Counted from the stretch's first letter, positions 45,118 through 59,427 are shown. The stretch is DNA of 64,000 nucleotides from Gordonia iterans (GCF_002993285.1 NZ_CP027433.1:1116001-1180000); one strand, 5' to 3'. The notes: generated from the sequence alone by a model not told the origin. A program made the numbers and translations.

Positions 45118-46005
45118 TTCGCTCCGTGAGTATGTCCGTTCGCTCCGCGGGGTCCGTTCGCTCCTTGAGCCTGCCTGTTCGCTCCTTGAGCCTGCCTGTT
45201 CGCTCCTTGAGCTTGTCGAAAGGTCGATGGCGTTTCGACTCGTGCTCGGCTGGCGCCTCGCCCGGCTCAACGGGCGGCAACGCGCCTTGAGCTTGTCTGT
45301 TCGCTCCTTGAGCTTGCCTGTTCGCTCCTTGAGCCTGCCTGTTCGCTCCTTGAGCTTGTCGAAAGGTCGATGCCGTTTCGACTCGTGCTCGGCTGGCGCC
45401 TCGCCCGGCTCAACGGGCGGCAACGCTCCTTGAGCTTGCCTGTTCGCTCCTTGAGCTTGCCTATTCGCTCCTTGAGCCTGCCTGTTCGCTCCTTGAGCTT
45501 GTCGAAAGGTCGATGGCGTTTCGACTCGTGCTCGGCTGGCGCCTCGCCCGGCTCAACGGGCGGCAACGCTCCTTGAGCTTGCCTGTTCGCTCCTTGAGCC
45601 TGCCTGTTCGCTCCCTGAGCTTGTCTGTTCGCTCCTTGAGCTTGTCGAAAGGTCGATGGCGTTTCGACTCGTGCTCGGCTGGCGCCTCGCCCGGCTCAAC
45701 GGGCGGCAACGCGCCTTGAGCCTGCCTGTTCGCTCCTTGAGCTTGTCTGTTCGCTCCTTGAGCTTGTCGAAAGGTCGATGGCGTTTCGACTCGTGCTCGG
45801 CTGGCGCCTCGCCCGGCTCAACGGGCGGCAACGCGCCTTGATCGTGCCTGTTCGCTCCTTGAGCTTGTCTGTTCGCTCCTTGAGCTTGTCGAAAGGTCGA
45901 TGGCGTTTCGACTCGTGCTCGGCTGGCGCCTCGCCCGGCTCAACGGGCGGCAACGCTCCTTGAGCTTGTCTGTTCGCTCCTTGAGCTTGTCGAAAGGTCG
46001 ATGCG
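45118..46005. repeat. nested tandem array: 55-bp module plus graded 21-bp repeats
   Basis: A fixed 55-bp module (starting ATG(G/C)CGTTTCGACTCGTGCT) begins at 45227, 45370, 45513, 45656, 45778 and 45900. Each copy is followed by 21-bp units (GCTCCTTGAGC.TGCCTGTTC) and closed by GCTCCTTGAGCTTGTCGAAA then GGTCG. The number of 21-bp units after successive modules is 3, 3, 3, 2, 2, 1; four diverged units precede the first. Unit lengths (143, 122 and 101) are not multiples of 3, so the long open frames on both strands are not proteins. Confidence 0.9.
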
Positions 46006-46022
46006 CCGCGCGATGGGCCGAG

Positions 46023-46031
46023 TTGTCCACA
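46023..46031. promoter_or_regulatory. DnaA-box-like TTGTCCACA
   Basis: Between the array and the GIY-YIG gene. A second, inverted TGTGGAC lies about 25 bp on. Confidence 0.3.
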
Positions 46032-46104
46032 GGACATCTCGCGCGGCGTACGCGGCTGTGGACACTGGTCGAGCCTGTCGCCGGGAGACGGCGATACTCG
46101 ATAC

Positions 46105-46407
46105 ATGGGGGCTTACGTGTACATACTCAGATGCGCGGACGGCAGCTTGTACGTCGGGAGCACGCGGGATCTCGGGCCGCGCATCGAGCAGCATCAGAGC
46201 GGCCGCGGCGCGGCCTATACGGCCAAGCGGCTCCCGGTGGAGCTCGCCTTCAGCCAGGAGTTCGAGTGCATCTCCGACGCATGGGCGATGGAGCGCAAGC
46301 TGCACGGCTGGAGTCGGGCGAAGCGTCAAGCGGTGATCGACGGACGGTTCGACCTGCTGCCAGGGTTGTCGACCCGGCGCTCGGCGAAGCGCTCGACGCC
46401 GGAGTGA
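46105..46407 (+). CDS. GIY-YIG nuclease-superfamily protein (UPF0213-like)
   Basis: 100-residue single-domain GIY-YIG protein. YVYILRCADGSLYVGSTRDLGPRIEQHQSGRGAAYTAKRLP holds the YVY...YVG core, the catalytic Arg and the following His/Tyr. The conserved Glu is expected in SQEFE/MERKLHGWSRAKRQAVI. The last about 15 residues (STRRSAKRSTPE) are encoded by sequence resembling the surrounding repeats. The gene sits between two arrays of the TTCGAC repeat family. Such solo proteins are common in bacteria, with unclear function (DNA repair or nuclease). Confidence 0.88.
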   Translation: MGAYVYILRCADGSLYVGSTRDLGPRIEQHQSGRGAAYTAKRLPVELAFSQEFECISDAWAMERKLHGWSRAKRQAVIDGRFDLLPGLSTRRSAKRSTPE

Positions 46408-46605
46408 GCGTGTCGCTCCTTGAGCTTGTCGAAAGGTCGAGGGACGTTTCGACACGGGCTCGGCTGGCGCCTCGCCCGGCTCAACGAGCGGTAACGCTCC
46501 TTGAGCTTGTCGAAAGGTCGAGGGACGTTTCGACACGGGCTCGGCTGGCGCCTCGCCCGGCTCAACGAGCGAAGCGGCGCTCCTTGAGCTTGTCGAAAGG
46601 TATCG
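46408..46605. repeat. second array: two 81-bp units
   Basis: CTCCTTGAGCTTGTCGAAAG then GTCGAGGGACGTTTCGACAC and a GGCTCGGCTGGCGCCTCGCC module occur twice (46417 and 46498) and a third start is cut off at 46580. Same components as the 45118-46005 array, with AGCG in place of GGGCGG. Confidence 0.85.
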
Positions 46606-46610
46606 GCAGG

Positions 46611-47861
46611 TCAACTGGTATGCGAGACGATGGCGGCGGCTTTGTCGAGGCACTCCTGCCACTCGGCGGCGGGGTCGCTGTCGTAGGTGATGCCCCCGCC
46701 GACGCCCAGAGTCATCGCCCCGTCGGGGGTGATCTGCACGGTGCGGATGGCGACGTTCAGATCGAGCAGTCCGTCGGGGCCCGCGATGCCGACGGCGCCG
46801 CAGTACACCCCGCGGCCGTACGCCTCCCACTCCGCGATCAGTTCGGCGGCCCGGATCTTCGGGGTGCCGGTCACCGACGCCGGGGGGAAGGTCGCCTCCA
46901 AGAGTGCGTCGTTGCCGACGGCGGCCGGCAGTTCCGCGGAGACCGTCGAGACCAGGTGCCACACGCCGGGAGCGCCGACGATCGTGAGCAGCTCCGGAAC
47001 CCGGACGCTGCCGGTCGCGGCGACGCGCCCCAGGTCGTTGCGGACCAGGTCGACGATCATCACGTTCTCGGCGATGTCCTTGGCCGACTCGGCGAGCACC
47101 AGGGGGTCGACGTCGAGCGGGACGGTGCCCTTGATCGGTGACGACGTGACCGTCCCGCCGCGACGGGACAGGAAGGACTCCGGCGACAGGCTCACCACCG
47201 AGCCGTGCGCGCCGTGGAGAAAGGCGGCCTTCGCGGGCTTGGTGGCGGCCGCCAGGTCGGCGAAGTAGCGATGCGGCGAGCCGGCCAGCCTTCCGGTGAA
47301 GCGGGTGCAGATGCACGCCTGGTACACCTCGCCGGCGGCGATGGCCTCGCGGCAGGCGGCGACGGCGGCGAGATGCGGTTCCCGCTCCGGCGGGGTCCAC
47401 TCGGCTGTCCACGGTGGGGTATCGACACGGTTCGACGGTCCGCTCCTCACCTGCTCAACCATCGATCTGGAGGGCTCGACCATCGATGCGGGAGGCTCGG
47501 GTCGAAACCACGCCTCAAGGGAGGAGCACACCCAGGAGGGGCATTCGGCGCCGACGGGCGACCACCACGACCACTCGCCGTCGCGCAGGAGGAGCACGCC
47601 GTCGGTCAGACCGCCCGCGACTTCCGGGAGCGGCCCCTGCCCGGCCCGCACGGGAAAGCCGAGGTGGCCCAGCCAGAAGCGGTCGGGCCGGTCGGGCGGA
47701 CGCAGTCCGGGGACGATCTCGAGCGAGGGGGCGATCACGGCGTCGGCATCGCACCAGTCGCCGATCAGTGCAGCGGGTCCGGGCAGGCCCTCCGTTTCGG
47801 CGCGCGCGGTCAACGCCTGGAACAGGTCCAGACCGGGCGGCGTGTCGACACGGTGCGTCAC
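46611..47861 (-). CDS. pabB: aminodeoxychorismate synthase component I (PabB)
   Basis: 416-residue chorismate-utilising enzyme making 4-amino-4-deoxychorismate for folate. PIKGTVPL (catalytic Lys), MIVDLVRNDLGRVA, ATFPPASVTGTPKIRAAELI and GVGGGITYDSDPAAEW are all present. An insertion of about 40 residues (about 115-155, PPASMVEPSRSMVEQVRSGP) between the N-terminal lobe and the chorismate domain is encoded by repeat-like DNA (47437-47520) with CTCAACCATCGAT/CTCGACCATCGAT copies. The first residues (THRVDTPPG) and the insertion (NRVDTPPW) share the same repeat-derived peptide. The frame is intact. Confidence 0.9.
   Translation of the reverse strand: MTHRVDTPPGLDLFQALTARAETEGLPGPAALIGDWCDADAVIAPSLEIVPGLRPPDRPDRFWLGHLGFPVRAGQGPLPEVAGGLTDGVLLLRDGEWSWWSPVGAECPSWVCSSLEAWFRPEPPASMVEPSRSMVEQVRSGPSNRVDTPPWTAEWTPPEREPHLAAVAACREAIAAGEVYQACICTRFTGRLAGSPHRYFADLAAATKPAKAAFLHGAHGSVVSLSPESFLSRRGGTVTSSPIKGTVPLDVDPLVLAESAKDIAENVMIVDLVRNDLGRVAATGSVRVPELLTIVGAPGVWHLVSTVSAELPAAVGNDALLEATFPPASVTGTPKIRAAELIAEWEAYGRGVYCGAVGIAGPDGLLDLNVAIRTVQITPDGAMTLGVGGGITYDSDPAAEWQECLDKAAAIVSHTS
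47437..47520. repeat. repeat-derived segment inside pabB
   Basis: Contains two near copies of a (G/C)CTC(A/G)ACCATCGAT block and a GGTTCGAC start. It encodes a low-complexity loop absent from typical PabB. Confidence 0.5.
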
Positions 47862-47870
47862 GGGACCTCG

Positions 47871-47945
47871 ACAGGGGCGTGGTCTCGATACGCTGCTCGC
47901 CCCAAGGGGCTCGTCGCTACTCGACCACCAAGGAACACCGCCATG
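47871..47945. repeat. GGTCTCGATACGCT..CTACTCGACCACC dispersed repeat
   Basis: The pabB-metG gap is filled by GGTCTCGATACGCTGCTCGC, then GGGGCTCGTCGCTACTCGAC and CACC, a well-known intergenic repeat type in actinobacterial genomes, with inverted character (TCGATAC/TACTCGA). Confidence 0.65.
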
Positions 47946-47952
47946 GAACGGG

Positions 47953-49494
47953 TCAGTCCTGCACCGCGAGCTCGACGCGGGGGAAGACCGGGGCCGGCTT
48001 GGGGAGCGCGGTGCCCGGCTGCAGGCGAGTCTGGATCGCGGCGAAGTCGCGGTGGTCGTCGTTCACGGCCAGCAGGTCCAGGACGGTGCCGGTCGCCGTC
48101 GGCATCACCGGCTGCGCCAGCAGCGTGACGATGCGGATCACCTCGGCGCACACGTAGAGGACCGTGCCGGTGCGCTCGCGGTCGGTCTTGGCCAGCTTCC
48201 ACGGCTCCTGCGCGGAGATGTACCGGTTGGTCGCCGCGAGCGTCGACCACAGCGCCTCCAGGCCGAGATGGATCGCCTGGACGTCGAAGTGCTCGCGGAC
48301 GGTGGGCAGCAGCGTCGCGGCACGGTCGAGCAGGGCGCGGTCCTCGGCGGTGAACTCGCAGGGATCGGGGACTGCCGAGTCGAAGTACTTGCCGATCATG
48401 CTGAGCGTGCGCTGCGCCAGGTTGCCGTACTCGTTGGCCAGGTCGGCGTTGATCCGCGCGACGATGGCCTCCGCCGAGTACGAGCCGTCCTGCCCGTAGC
48501 TCACCTCGCGGAGGAAGAAGAACCGCACCGGGTCGACGCCGAACTCGTCGATCAGCACGTCCGGATCGATCACGTTGCCGATCGACTTGCTCATCTTCTC
48601 GCCGTTGTTGAAGAGGAAGCCGTGCGCGAACACCCGCTTGGGCAGGTCGATCCCGGCGCTCATCAGGAACGCCGGCCAGTACACGCAGTGGAACCGGATG
48701 ATGTCCTTGCCGATCACGTGCAGATCGGCGGGCCAATACTTGGCGAAGGTCTCCGGGTCGTCCGGGAATCCCGCGCCCGTCAGGTAGTTCGTGAGGGCGT
48801 CGACCCAGACGTACATCACGTGCGCGTCGTCGCCGGGCACCGTGACACCCCAGTCGAAGGTGGTGCGCGAGACCGACAGATCCTTCAGGCCGCCGGCGAC
48901 GAAGCTGCGGACCTCGTTGCGCCGCACGTCGGGGCCGATGAACTCCGGATGCTCGTCGTACAGCGCGAGCAGCCGGTCCTGGTACGCCGACAGCCGGAAG
49001 AAGTAGGTCTGTTCCTCGGTCCAGGTGAGCACGTGGCCGTTCTCGGCCGCGACGCGGTCGCCGTTCTCGTCGACGCGGGTGTCGTCGGTGTTGACGAAGG
49101 TCTCGTCGCGCACGTCGTACCAGCCCGAGTACGAGTCCTGGTAGATGTCGCCGGCGTCGACCATCCGCTGCCAGATCTCCTGCGAGGCCCGGTGATGATC
49201 GTCGTCGGTGGTACGGATGAAGCGGTCGAACGACGACCCCAGCCGCTCCTGCAGCGCCTGGAACCGGCTCGAGTTGCGCGCCGCCAGCTCGCCGGTCGGG
49301 ATCCCCTCCGCCTGCGCGGTCTGCTGCATCTTCTGACCGTGCTCGTCGGTGCCGGTGAGGAACCGGACGTCATAACCGTCGAGGCGCTTGAAGCGGGCCA
49401 GCGCGTCCGCCGAGATGTACTCGTAGGCATGACCGATGTGCGGTGCGCCGTTCGGGTACGCGATGGCGGTGGTGAGATAGAAGGCAGGTCGCAT
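47953..49494 (-). CDS. metG: methionyl-tRNA synthetase
   Basis: 513-residue class I synthetase charging tRNA-Met. HIGH is at 19-22 ([14 protein letters not shown]) and KMSKS at 300-304 ([14 protein letters not shown]). [15 protein letters not shown] and the connecting domain without zinc knuckle Cys pairs place it in the short MetG1-like type. The C-terminal anticodon-binding helical domain is complete, and no C-terminal EMAP domain is present, as in Rv1007c. Starts at ATG 49494. Confidence 0.95.
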   Translation of the reverse strand: MRPAFYLTTAIAYPNGAPHIGHAYEYISADALARFKRLDGYDVRFLTGTDEHGQKMQQTAQAEGIPTGELAARNSSRFQALQERLGSSFDRFIRTTDDDHHRASQEIWQRMVDAGDIYQDSYSGWYDVRDETFVNTDDTRVDENGDRVAAENGHVLTWTEEQTYFFRLSAYQDRLLALYDEHPEFIGPDVRRNEVRSFVAGGLKDLSVSRTTFDWGVTVPGDDAHVMYVWVDALTNYLTGAGFPDDPETFAKYWPADLHVIGKDIIRFHCVYWPAFLMSAGIDLPKRVFAHGFLFNNGEKMSKSIGNVIDPDVLIDEFGVDPVRFFFLREVSYGQDGSYSAEAIVARINADLANEYGNLAQRTLSMIGKYFDSAVPDPCEFTAEDRALLDRAATLLPTVREHFDVQAIHLGLEALWSTLAATNRYISAQEPWKLAKTDRERTGTVLYVCAEVIRIVTLLAQPVMPTATGTVLDLLAVNDDHRDFAAIQTRLQPGTALPKPAPVFPRVELAVQD

Positions 49495-49537
49495 AGTGCC
49501 TATGAGGATAGCGGTGCCGACCGGCCCGGCCGTGGGC

Positions 49538-51970
49538 TCACCCTTCCCGGCGATACGGTGCGCATCCCGTCGGCGCCTGCGGTGGCCGGCCGGACTCGAT
49601 CGGCTCGATCGGCAGAATCACCGGATCGTCGCTGAGTGTGAACTTCTCGCCGTGGTGTGCCAACTCGATCGGCGGACCGTCGAGCAGTCGGTAGGTGGCC
49701 TTGGTCTTGTCGACGGCGACGATGATGCGCGACTCGCGCACCAGCATGCGGAACGACATGTAGTTCAGGCGTTCGGGCAGGCGCGGCGCGAAGGTGATGT
49801 TGCCGCCGAAGTCGCGCATGCCGCCGAAGCCGGCCACGCAGTCCGTCCACGCGCCCGCGAGCGCGGCGATGTGCAGGCCGGAAGAGACGTTGTTGTGGAG
49901 GTCGTGCAGATCGGTGAACACCGATTCGCAGAGCAGATCGTAGGCCAGGTCGAGGTAGCCGACCTCCGCGGCGGTCACCGCCTCGCAGCAGGCTGAGAGC
50001 GACGAGTCGCGCACGGTGATCGGGTAGTAGTAGTCGAAGATCGCGCGCTTCTCTTCCGGCGTGAAGCTGTCGCCGAACATGTAGGTCGCGAAGACCAGGT
50101 CGGCCTGCTTCACCACCTGCTTCCGGTACAGGTCGAAGTACGGGAAGTTCAGCAGCAGCGGATACCGGCCCTTGGTCCCCTCGAAGTCCCACTTGTCCAG
50201 GAGGGTGAAGGCCTCGCACTGCTGGTGGACGCCCAGATCGTGGTCGTAGGGGATGGTCATGGAATCGGCGCACGCCGTCCAGTGCTTGATCTCGGCGTTG
50301 CTCACACCGAGATCCCGTGCGACGGCCGGCTGCCGGTGCACCACCGCCACCGCGTCCCGGAACGCCTGCTGCGCCGCGAGATTGGTGAAGACGTTGTTGT
50401 TGATGATGGCGGTGTACTCGTCCGGCCCGGTCACGCCGTCGATGCGGAAGTCGCCGTTCACGTCGTGGTGGCCGAAGCCGGCGAAGAAGCGGGCGACCTC
50501 GACCAGCAGCTCGACGCCGCACTCCACCTCGAAGGCCTCGTCGTTGGTGGCGCGCAGGTACCGTCCGGTGGCGTTCGCGATGTCGGCGGACACGTGCACG
50601 CCCGCGGTGCCCGCGGGCCAGTAGCCCGAACACTCGTCGCCGTCGATGGTGCGCCACGGGAACATCGCGCCGGACTGTCCGAGTTCGCGTGCCCGTGCAC
50701 GCGCCTTGTCCAGGGTGCTGTGTCGCCAGCGCAGTTCTTCGCCGGCGGCCGCGGGGACGGTATAGGTGAGCATCGGCAGGATGAAACTCTCGGTGTCCCA
50801 GAAGGTGTGACCGTCGTAGCCGGGACCGGTGAGGCCCTTCGCCGGGATCTGCCGCGACTGTCCGCGGGCGCCGGCCTGCAGCACGTGGAACAGGGAGAAG
50901 CGGATCGCCTGCTGCAGTTCGGGGTCGCCGTCGATTTCGATGTCGGCGTCCCGCCAGAACTCGTCGAGGAACTCGGCCTGCTCGGCTTTGAGTGCGTCCC
51001 AACCGGTTTCGGCTGCCATGGCGAGCGCGGCATCGACCTGCGAACGCAGGGCCGGGACGGATCGTCGTGCCGACCACCCGTAGGCGACGCACTTGGTGAG
51101 CACGATCTTGCTGCCCTGCGGCACGGTGGCGGCGATGGTCACGCGAGCCAGGTCGCCGTCGGCCTGCACGTAGGTCTCGGCGTTGCCGGGCACGTCCAGC
51201 GTGTGCCCCATGGCGGCGGCGACGGCCAGTCCGGACCGCTTGGTGTGATGCACCAGTACGGCGGTGGTGCCGCGGCAGTCGGCGAGCGCGGGGACGAGCG
51301 GGGCGTCCAGGGCCGCCGCGAGCCGGGGGTCGTTGCCCGGCAAGGGAACCGGCTCGTTGGCGAGCAGGTCGGACTGCAGCACCAGCTTCATGTCCTCGCC
51401 GATCGGCTCCACCTCGTACCGCGTGGCGACGATGGTGCGCTTGGTGAAGCTGACCAGCCGCTCGCTCTTGATGCGCACGGTGCGACCGGTGGGCGAGGTC
51501 CAGAGCGTGCTGCGGCGCAGCGTGCCGGTCCGGAAGTCCAGCACGCGCTCGTGATCGACGGTTCGGCCGTAGCGCAGGTCCATCGGCTCGTCCTCCACCA
51601 GGAGCCGGATGATCTTGCCGTCGGTCACGTTCACCACGGTCTGGCCGGACTCGGGGTAGCCGTACCCGCTCTCGGCGTACGGCAGGTTCCGCTGCTCGAA
51701 GAATCCGTTGAGGTAGGTGCCCGGCTGATCGACCGGCTCGCCCTCCTCGAAGGTGCCGCGCAGGCCGATGTGGCCGTTGGACAGTGCGAAGAGCGTCTCG
51801 GTGCGGCCGATCATGTCGATGTCCATGCCGCGCCACGCCAGCTGCCACGGGTTCACCTCGAAGCCGTGGTCGGGGTGCAGGCCGTGCGCGGGCACGTTCG
51901 TGGGATCGGTGTGGCTCGCGGTGTCGCCGTGCGTGGTGTGCGTGATTTCGCTCTGCGGCTCGAACAACAT
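49538..51970 (-). CDS. glycoside hydrolase family 65 protein (disaccharide phosphorylase)
   Basis: 810-residue inverting phosphorylase by family (trehalose, maltose, kojibiose or nigerose). The N-terminal beta-sandwich (about 30-300) has [20 protein letters not shown]. The (alpha/alpha)6 barrel has [19 protein letters not shown] and [20 protein letters not shown] with predicted catalytic Glu518. [17 protein letters not shown] is in the C-terminal domain. The adjacent beta-phosphoglucomutase-like gene (9 nt upstream in the transcript) would isomerise the released beta-glucose 1-phosphate, as for Rv3401-Rv3400. Exact substrate not deducible. Confidence 0.9.
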   Translation of the reverse strand: MLFEPQSEITHTTHGDTASHTDPTNVPAHGLHPDHGFEVNPWQLAWRGMDIDMIGRTETLFALSNGHIGLRGTFEEGEPVDQPGTYLNGFFEQRNLPYAESGYGYPESGQTVVNVTDGKIIRLLVEDEPMDLRYGRTVDHERVLDFRTGTLRRSTLWTSPTGRTVRIKSERLVSFTKRTIVATRYEVEPIGEDMKLVLQSDLLANEPVPLPGNDPRLAAALDAPLVPALADCRGTTAVLVHHTKRSGLAVAAAMGHTLDVPGNAETYVQADGDLARVTIAATVPQGSKIVLTKCVAYGWSARRSVPALRSQVDAALAMAAETGWDALKAEQAEFLDEFWRDADIEIDGDPELQQAIRFSLFHVLQAGARGQSRQIPAKGLTGPGYDGHTFWDTESFILPMLTYTVPAAAGEELRWRHSTLDKARARARELGQSGAMFPWRTIDGDECSGYWPAGTAGVHVSADIANATGRYLRATNDEAFEVECGVELLVEVARFFAGFGHHDVNGDFRIDGVTGPDEYTAIINNNVFTNLAAQQAFRDAVAVVHRQPAVARDLGVSNAEIKHWTACADSMTIPYDHDLGVHQQCEAFTLLDKWDFEGTKGRYPLLLNFPYFDLYRKQVVKQADLVFATYMFGDSFTPEEKRAIFDYYYPITVRDSSLSACCEAVTAAEVGYLDLAYDLLCESVFTDLHDLHNNVSSGLHIAALAGAWTDCVAGFGGMRDFGGNITFAPRLPERLNYMSFRMLVRESRIIVAVDKTKATYRLLDGPPIELAHHGEKFTLSDDPVILPIEPIESGRPPQAPTGCAPYRREG

Positions 51971-51979
51971 GAGCGCTCC

Positions 51980-52702
51980 TTACAGCAGTTCGTCGAGGTC
52001 GGAGACGACGACGTCGGCGCCCGCCGCGCGCATCGCCTCGGCCTGTCGGCCGCCGACGCGATCGATTCCGACAACGTAGCCGAATCGGCCTGCCGCCCCG
52101 GCCCGAACCCCGGAGATGGCGTCCTCGAACACCGCGGCGTGTTCGGGCTGCACCCCCATCAATTCGGCGCCGCGCAGGTACGAGTCCGGCGCGGGTTTGC
52201 CGTTGAGCCGCTCGGCGACGATCGTGTTGCCGTCGACGCGGTGCTCCGGGTAGTCGGCGAGCCCGGCGGCTTGGAGCACCATCGCTCCGTTCTTGCTGGA
52301 GGTCACCACGGCGATGCGCAGCCCTGCCGCGCGCGCGGCGTCCAGGTAGCGCACCGAGCCGGGGTACGGGTCGACCCCGTCGCGGCGCAGGGTCGCGGTG
52401 AAGGCATCGTTCTTGGACTGGGCGATCTGCGCCACCGCGTCGTCGTCGACGACGATGCCGCGCGCGGTGAGAAAGCTCCGGACGCCGTCGATGCGCGGCC
52501 GGCCGTCGACGTAGTCGAGGTAGTCCTGCTCGGTGAACGGCGACAGGTCCTCACCGTCGGTGGCGATGCCGCCGGCCGCCCGGGCCACGAGGAAGGCGTC
52601 GAAGGCGTCCGTCCAGGCGGCCGTGTGCAGCGTGGCGGTGGTGGTGAGCACGCCGTCCAGGTCGAACAACAGGACGGAGATCTGTGATGGCAATCCGAGC
52701 AC
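51980..52702 (-). CDS. beta-phosphoglucomutase-type HAD hydrolase
   Basis: 240-residue HAD-superfamily protein. Motif I is LLFDLDGVLTTTA (Asp nucleophile and acid/base at about 15 and 17), the cap carries YLDYVDGRPRIDGVRSFL, motif II VVTSSKNG, motif III GKPAPDSYLRGAELM, and motif IV VFEDAISGVRAG. This pattern (DGVLTxTAxxHxxAW) is that of beta-phosphoglucomutases. GTG 52702 is used; no strong ribosome-binding site is visible. It feeds glucose 6-phosphate from the GH65 product into glycolysis. Confidence 0.87.
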   Translation of the reverse strand: MLGLPSQISVLLFDLDGVLTTTATLHTAAWTDAFDAFLVARAAGGIATDGEDLSPFTEQDYLDYVDGRPRIDGVRSFLTARGIVVDDDAVAQIAQSKNDAFTATLRRDGVDPYPGSVRYLDAARAAGLRIAVVTSSKNGAMVLQAAGLADYPEHRVDGNTIVAERLNGKPAPDSYLRGAELMGVQPEHAAVFEDAISGVRAGAAGRFGYVVGIDRVGGRQAEAMRAAGADVVVSDLDELL

Positions 52703-52739
52703 GAGGAAAACGCTACCCGGACGGGCTAGTGTCTGCTGG

Positions 52740-53593
52740 GTGACTGAGCGACGATTCTCACAGGTGGATGTGTTCGGCGACGGCCCGGCGAGCGGCAACC
52801 CGGTAGCGGTGGTGATCGAGGCCGAGGGACTGAGCGACGACGACATGGCGCGGTTCGCGCGGTGGACCAATCTCTCCGAGACCACCTTCGTGCTGCCGCC
52901 GACCGATCCCGGTGCCGACTACCGGTTGCGGATCTTCACCCCCGGCGGCGAGTTGCCGTTCGCAGGTCACCCGACGCTCGGGTCCGCGCACGCGTGGCGG
53001 GAGTCCGGAGTCCTCCCGCGGCGGGACGACTCGGCAGGCGGCGACATCGTGCAGGAGTGCGGCATCGGCCTGGTGACCGTGCGGTACGACGACGCCACCG
53101 GCCGTTACGCCTTCGCCGCGCCCCCGCTGACCCGGTCCGGCCCCGCCGACGACGAGACGCTCGACCGCGTCCGGGCGGCGATGGGGCTGCGGCGCAGCGA
53201 CGTGGAGGCGGCCGAGTGGGTGAGCAACGGTCCACCCTGGCTGGCGCTGCTGCTCACCGACGGACAGCGGGTCCTCGACGTGCGGCCCGACATGGGCGCG
53301 CTGGGCCCGGACGACTTCGTCGGCCTGGTCGGTCCGTGGCGCGAGCGATCGGGTCCCCACTACGAGGTGCGCGGCTTCGTTCCCGGCATGGGCGTGCCCG
53401 AGGACCCGGTCACCGGAAGCCTGAACGCCGGGATCGCGGTCTGGCTGCGGGGTGCCGGGCTGGCGCCGTCGTCGTACGTCGCCGCCCAGGGCACGGTGCT
53501 CGGTCGGACCGGGCGCGTGCACATCCACGACGACGGCGACACGATCTGGGTCGGCGGCGCCTGCGCGACGGTGATCGACGGGACGGTGGACCT

Positions 53594-53597
<4 letters not shown>
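52740..53597 (+). CDS. PhzF-family isomerase/epimerase-like protein
   Basis: 285-residue two-domain protein with the diaminopimelate-epimerase-like fold. FSQVDVFGDGPASGNPVAVV, TNLSETTFVLPP (with the conserved Glu at about 46), FTPGGELPFAGHPTLGSAHAW and EDPVTGSLNAGIAVWL are characteristic of PhzF. The physiological substrate in non-phenazine producers is unknown. GTG 52740 starts 38 nt from the divergent HAD gene. Its stop codon overlaps the tatD GTG (GTGA). Confidence 0.88.
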
Positions 53598-55656
<2,059 letters not shown>

Positions 55657-55678
55657 CCCGACAGGGGACAATGGCCGG

Positions 55679-56554
55679 GTGACTGATGCAACCGGCGTGC
55701 GCCTCCTGGGTCCCGTCGAGATCCGCGGCCTGGCCGCCGAGCTCGGTGTGCGGCCCACCAAGCAGCTCGGCCAGAACTTCGTGCACGACGCCAACACCGT
55801 GCGCCGCATCGTCGCCACCTCCGGCGTGGGACCCGAAGACGTGGTTCTGGAGGTCGGGCCGGGGCTGGGGTCGCTGACGCTGGCGCTGCTGGAGACCGCC
55901 GGCCGGGTGGTCGCCGTGGAGATCGATCCGGTGCTCGCCGCGCGCCTGCCGCAGACGGTCGCGGAGTTCGCCCCGGGAACCCAGTTTGACGTGGTGACCG
56001 CCGACGCGATGTCGGTGCTCCCGGACGACCTGCCCGCGACGCCGACCGCGCTGGTGGCGAACCTGCCGTACAACGTCGCCGTCCCGGTGTTGCTGCATCT
56101 GATGGCGCATTTCCCGACCCTGCGGACCGCGTTGGTGATGGTGCAGGCCGAGGTGGCCGATCGTCTCGCCGCGGGACCGGGCAGCCGCACCTACGGTGTT
56201 CCGAGCGTCAAAGCGCGCTACTTCGGCGACGTCAAGCGGGCGGGCGCCATCGGCCGGAACGTGTTCTGGCCGGAACCGAAGATCGAGTCCGGACTGGTCC
56301 GCATCGACCGCACCGATCCGTACGGCACGGACGAGGACCGGCGGCGAACCGTGTTCACGGTGATCGACGCCGCCTTCTCCCAGCGCCGGAAGACCATGCG
56401 CTCGGCGCTCGCCTCCTGGGCCGGCGGACCCGTTCGTGCCGAAGAACTGCTGCGCGCAGCGGGAATCGATCCCGGTATCCGCGGAGAGCGCCTCGACATC
56501 GGCGACTATGTGCGGCTGGCGGAGGCCGTCGGCGAGGAAGGGGCCGGCCGATGA
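55679..56554 (+). CDS. rsmA: 16S rRNA adenine-N6 dimethyltransferase RsmA/KsgA
   Basis: 291-residue SAM enzyme dimethylating A1518/A1519 of 16S rRNA, a late ribosome-assembly step. [35 protein letters not shown] (SAM motif I, about 58-72), [11 protein letters not shown] and the catalytic [11 protein letters not shown] are intact. GTG 55679 starts 22 nt after rpfB. Its end overlaps ispE by 4 nt, so the rpfB-rsmA-ispE genes form an operon as in M. tuberculosis. Confidence 0.95.
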   Translation: MTDATGVRLLGPVEIRGLAAELGVRPTKQLGQNFVHDANTVRRIVATSGVGPEDVVLEVGPGLGSLTLALLETAGRVVAVEIDPVLAARLPQTVAEFAPGTQFDVVTADAMSVLPDDLPATPTALVANLPYNVAVPVLLHLMAHFPTLRTALVMVQAEVADRLAAGPGSRTYGVPSVKARYFGDVKRAGAIGRNVFWPEPKIESGLVRIDRTDPYGTDEDRRRTVFTVIDAAFSQRRKTMRSALASWAGGPVRAEELLRAAGIDPGIRGERLDIGDYVRLAEAVGEEGAGR

Positions 56555-57468
56555 TGGGCGGGGCGACGGCGCGCGTGCCGGCCAAGATCAACTTGCACCT
56601 GGGCGTCGGTCCGCTGCGCGAGGACGGCTACCACGAACTGAGCACGGTCTTCTGTGCGCTGTCGCTGTACGACGACGTCACCGTGCGCGCCGCCGACGAG
56701 TTCTCCATCTCGGTCACCGGGGAGGGGGCGCACGAGGTGCCGGCGGATCCGACCAATCTCGCCGCCCGCGCCGTGCAGGCGCTGGCCGAGTACGCGAACG
56801 TGGCCGACCCGGCGGTCGCGATCGAGATCGCCAAACAGATCCCGGTCGCCGGCGGCATGGCGGGCGGCTCCGCCGACGCGGCCGGGGCACTGCTGGCCGC
56901 CGCTCGACTGTGGCGGCTGGAACTGAGTCGCGAGGATCTCTCCGACCTGGCCGCGACGCTCGGCAGCGACGTGCCGTTCTGCCTGCTCGGCGGGGCTGCG
57001 CTGGGCAGCAATCGAGGAGAAGAGCTGCTGCCGGTGTTGCACCGGGGCGAACTGCACTGGGTGGTCGTCGCGGCCAAGGGCGGCCTGTCCACGCCGGCGG
57101 TCTATCACGAGCTGGACCGGCTCCGCGCCGGCCGCGGCGAGAAGGTGCGTCCGCCCGAACGTCCCGACGAGCTGATGGTGGCGCTGGCGTCCGGCGACGT
57201 CCACGCCGTCGCACCACTGCTGCACAACGAACTGCAGCCCGCGGCGGTGTCGCTGCAGCCGCTGCTGCGCCGGACGCTGCGGGCCGGCCGGGAGGCGGGG
57301 GCACTGGCCGGCATCGTGTCCGGCTCGGGACCCACGTGCGCGTTCCTGTGCGACGGCGAGGACTCGGCGATCGCGGTCGCCACGGAACTCTCCGGTCTCG
57401 GCGTCGCCCGGGCGGTGCGGACCGCCCGCGGCCCGGTGGCCGGCGCCCGTCTGATCCCGGCGCACTGA
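56551..57468 (+). CDS. ispE: 4-diphosphocytidyl-2-C-methyl-D-erythritol kinase
   Basis: 305-residue GHMP kinase of the MEP isoprenoid pathway, phosphorylating [27 protein letters not shown] has the catalytic Lys/Asp surroundings. [20 protein letters not shown] (about 99-118) is the ATP loop, and [11 protein letters not shown] is the C-terminal GHMP motif. ATG 56551 overlaps the rsmA TGA (ATGATG, second Met also possible). Ends 51 nt before the ABC-F gene. Confidence 0.95.
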   Translation: MMGGATARVPAKINLHLGVGPLREDGYHELSTVFCALSLYDDVTVRAADEFSISVTGEGAHEVPADPTNLAARAVQALAEYANVADPAVAIEIAKQIPVAGGMAGGSADAAGALLAAARLWRLELSREDLSDLAATLGSDVPFCLLGGAALGSNRGEELLPVLHRGELHWVVVAAKGGLSTPAVYHELDRLRAGRGEKVRPPERPDELMVALASGDVHAVAPLLHNELQPAAVSLQPLLRRTLRAGREAGALAGIVSGSGPTCAFLCDGEDSAIAVATELSGLGVARAVRTARGPVAGARLIPAH

Positions 57469-57519
57469 ACGATTCTGCGACCTCCCCACTCGACTCGCAC
57501 GACCGAAGAACGGAGAAAC

Positions 57520-59427
<1,908 letters not shown>

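Noticed and set aside
45118..46005. CRISPR array
   Set aside because: The units are tandem copies of the same sequence rather than repeats with unique spacers, and there are no cas genes.
45073..46106. Repeated frames on both strands through the array (FRLVLGWRLARLNGRQ-type and PVEPGEAPAEHESKRHRPF-type peptides)
   Set aside because: Units of 143, 122 and 101 bp shift the frame each time, so no continuous protein is encoded. The same DNA is open in several frames simply because of composition.
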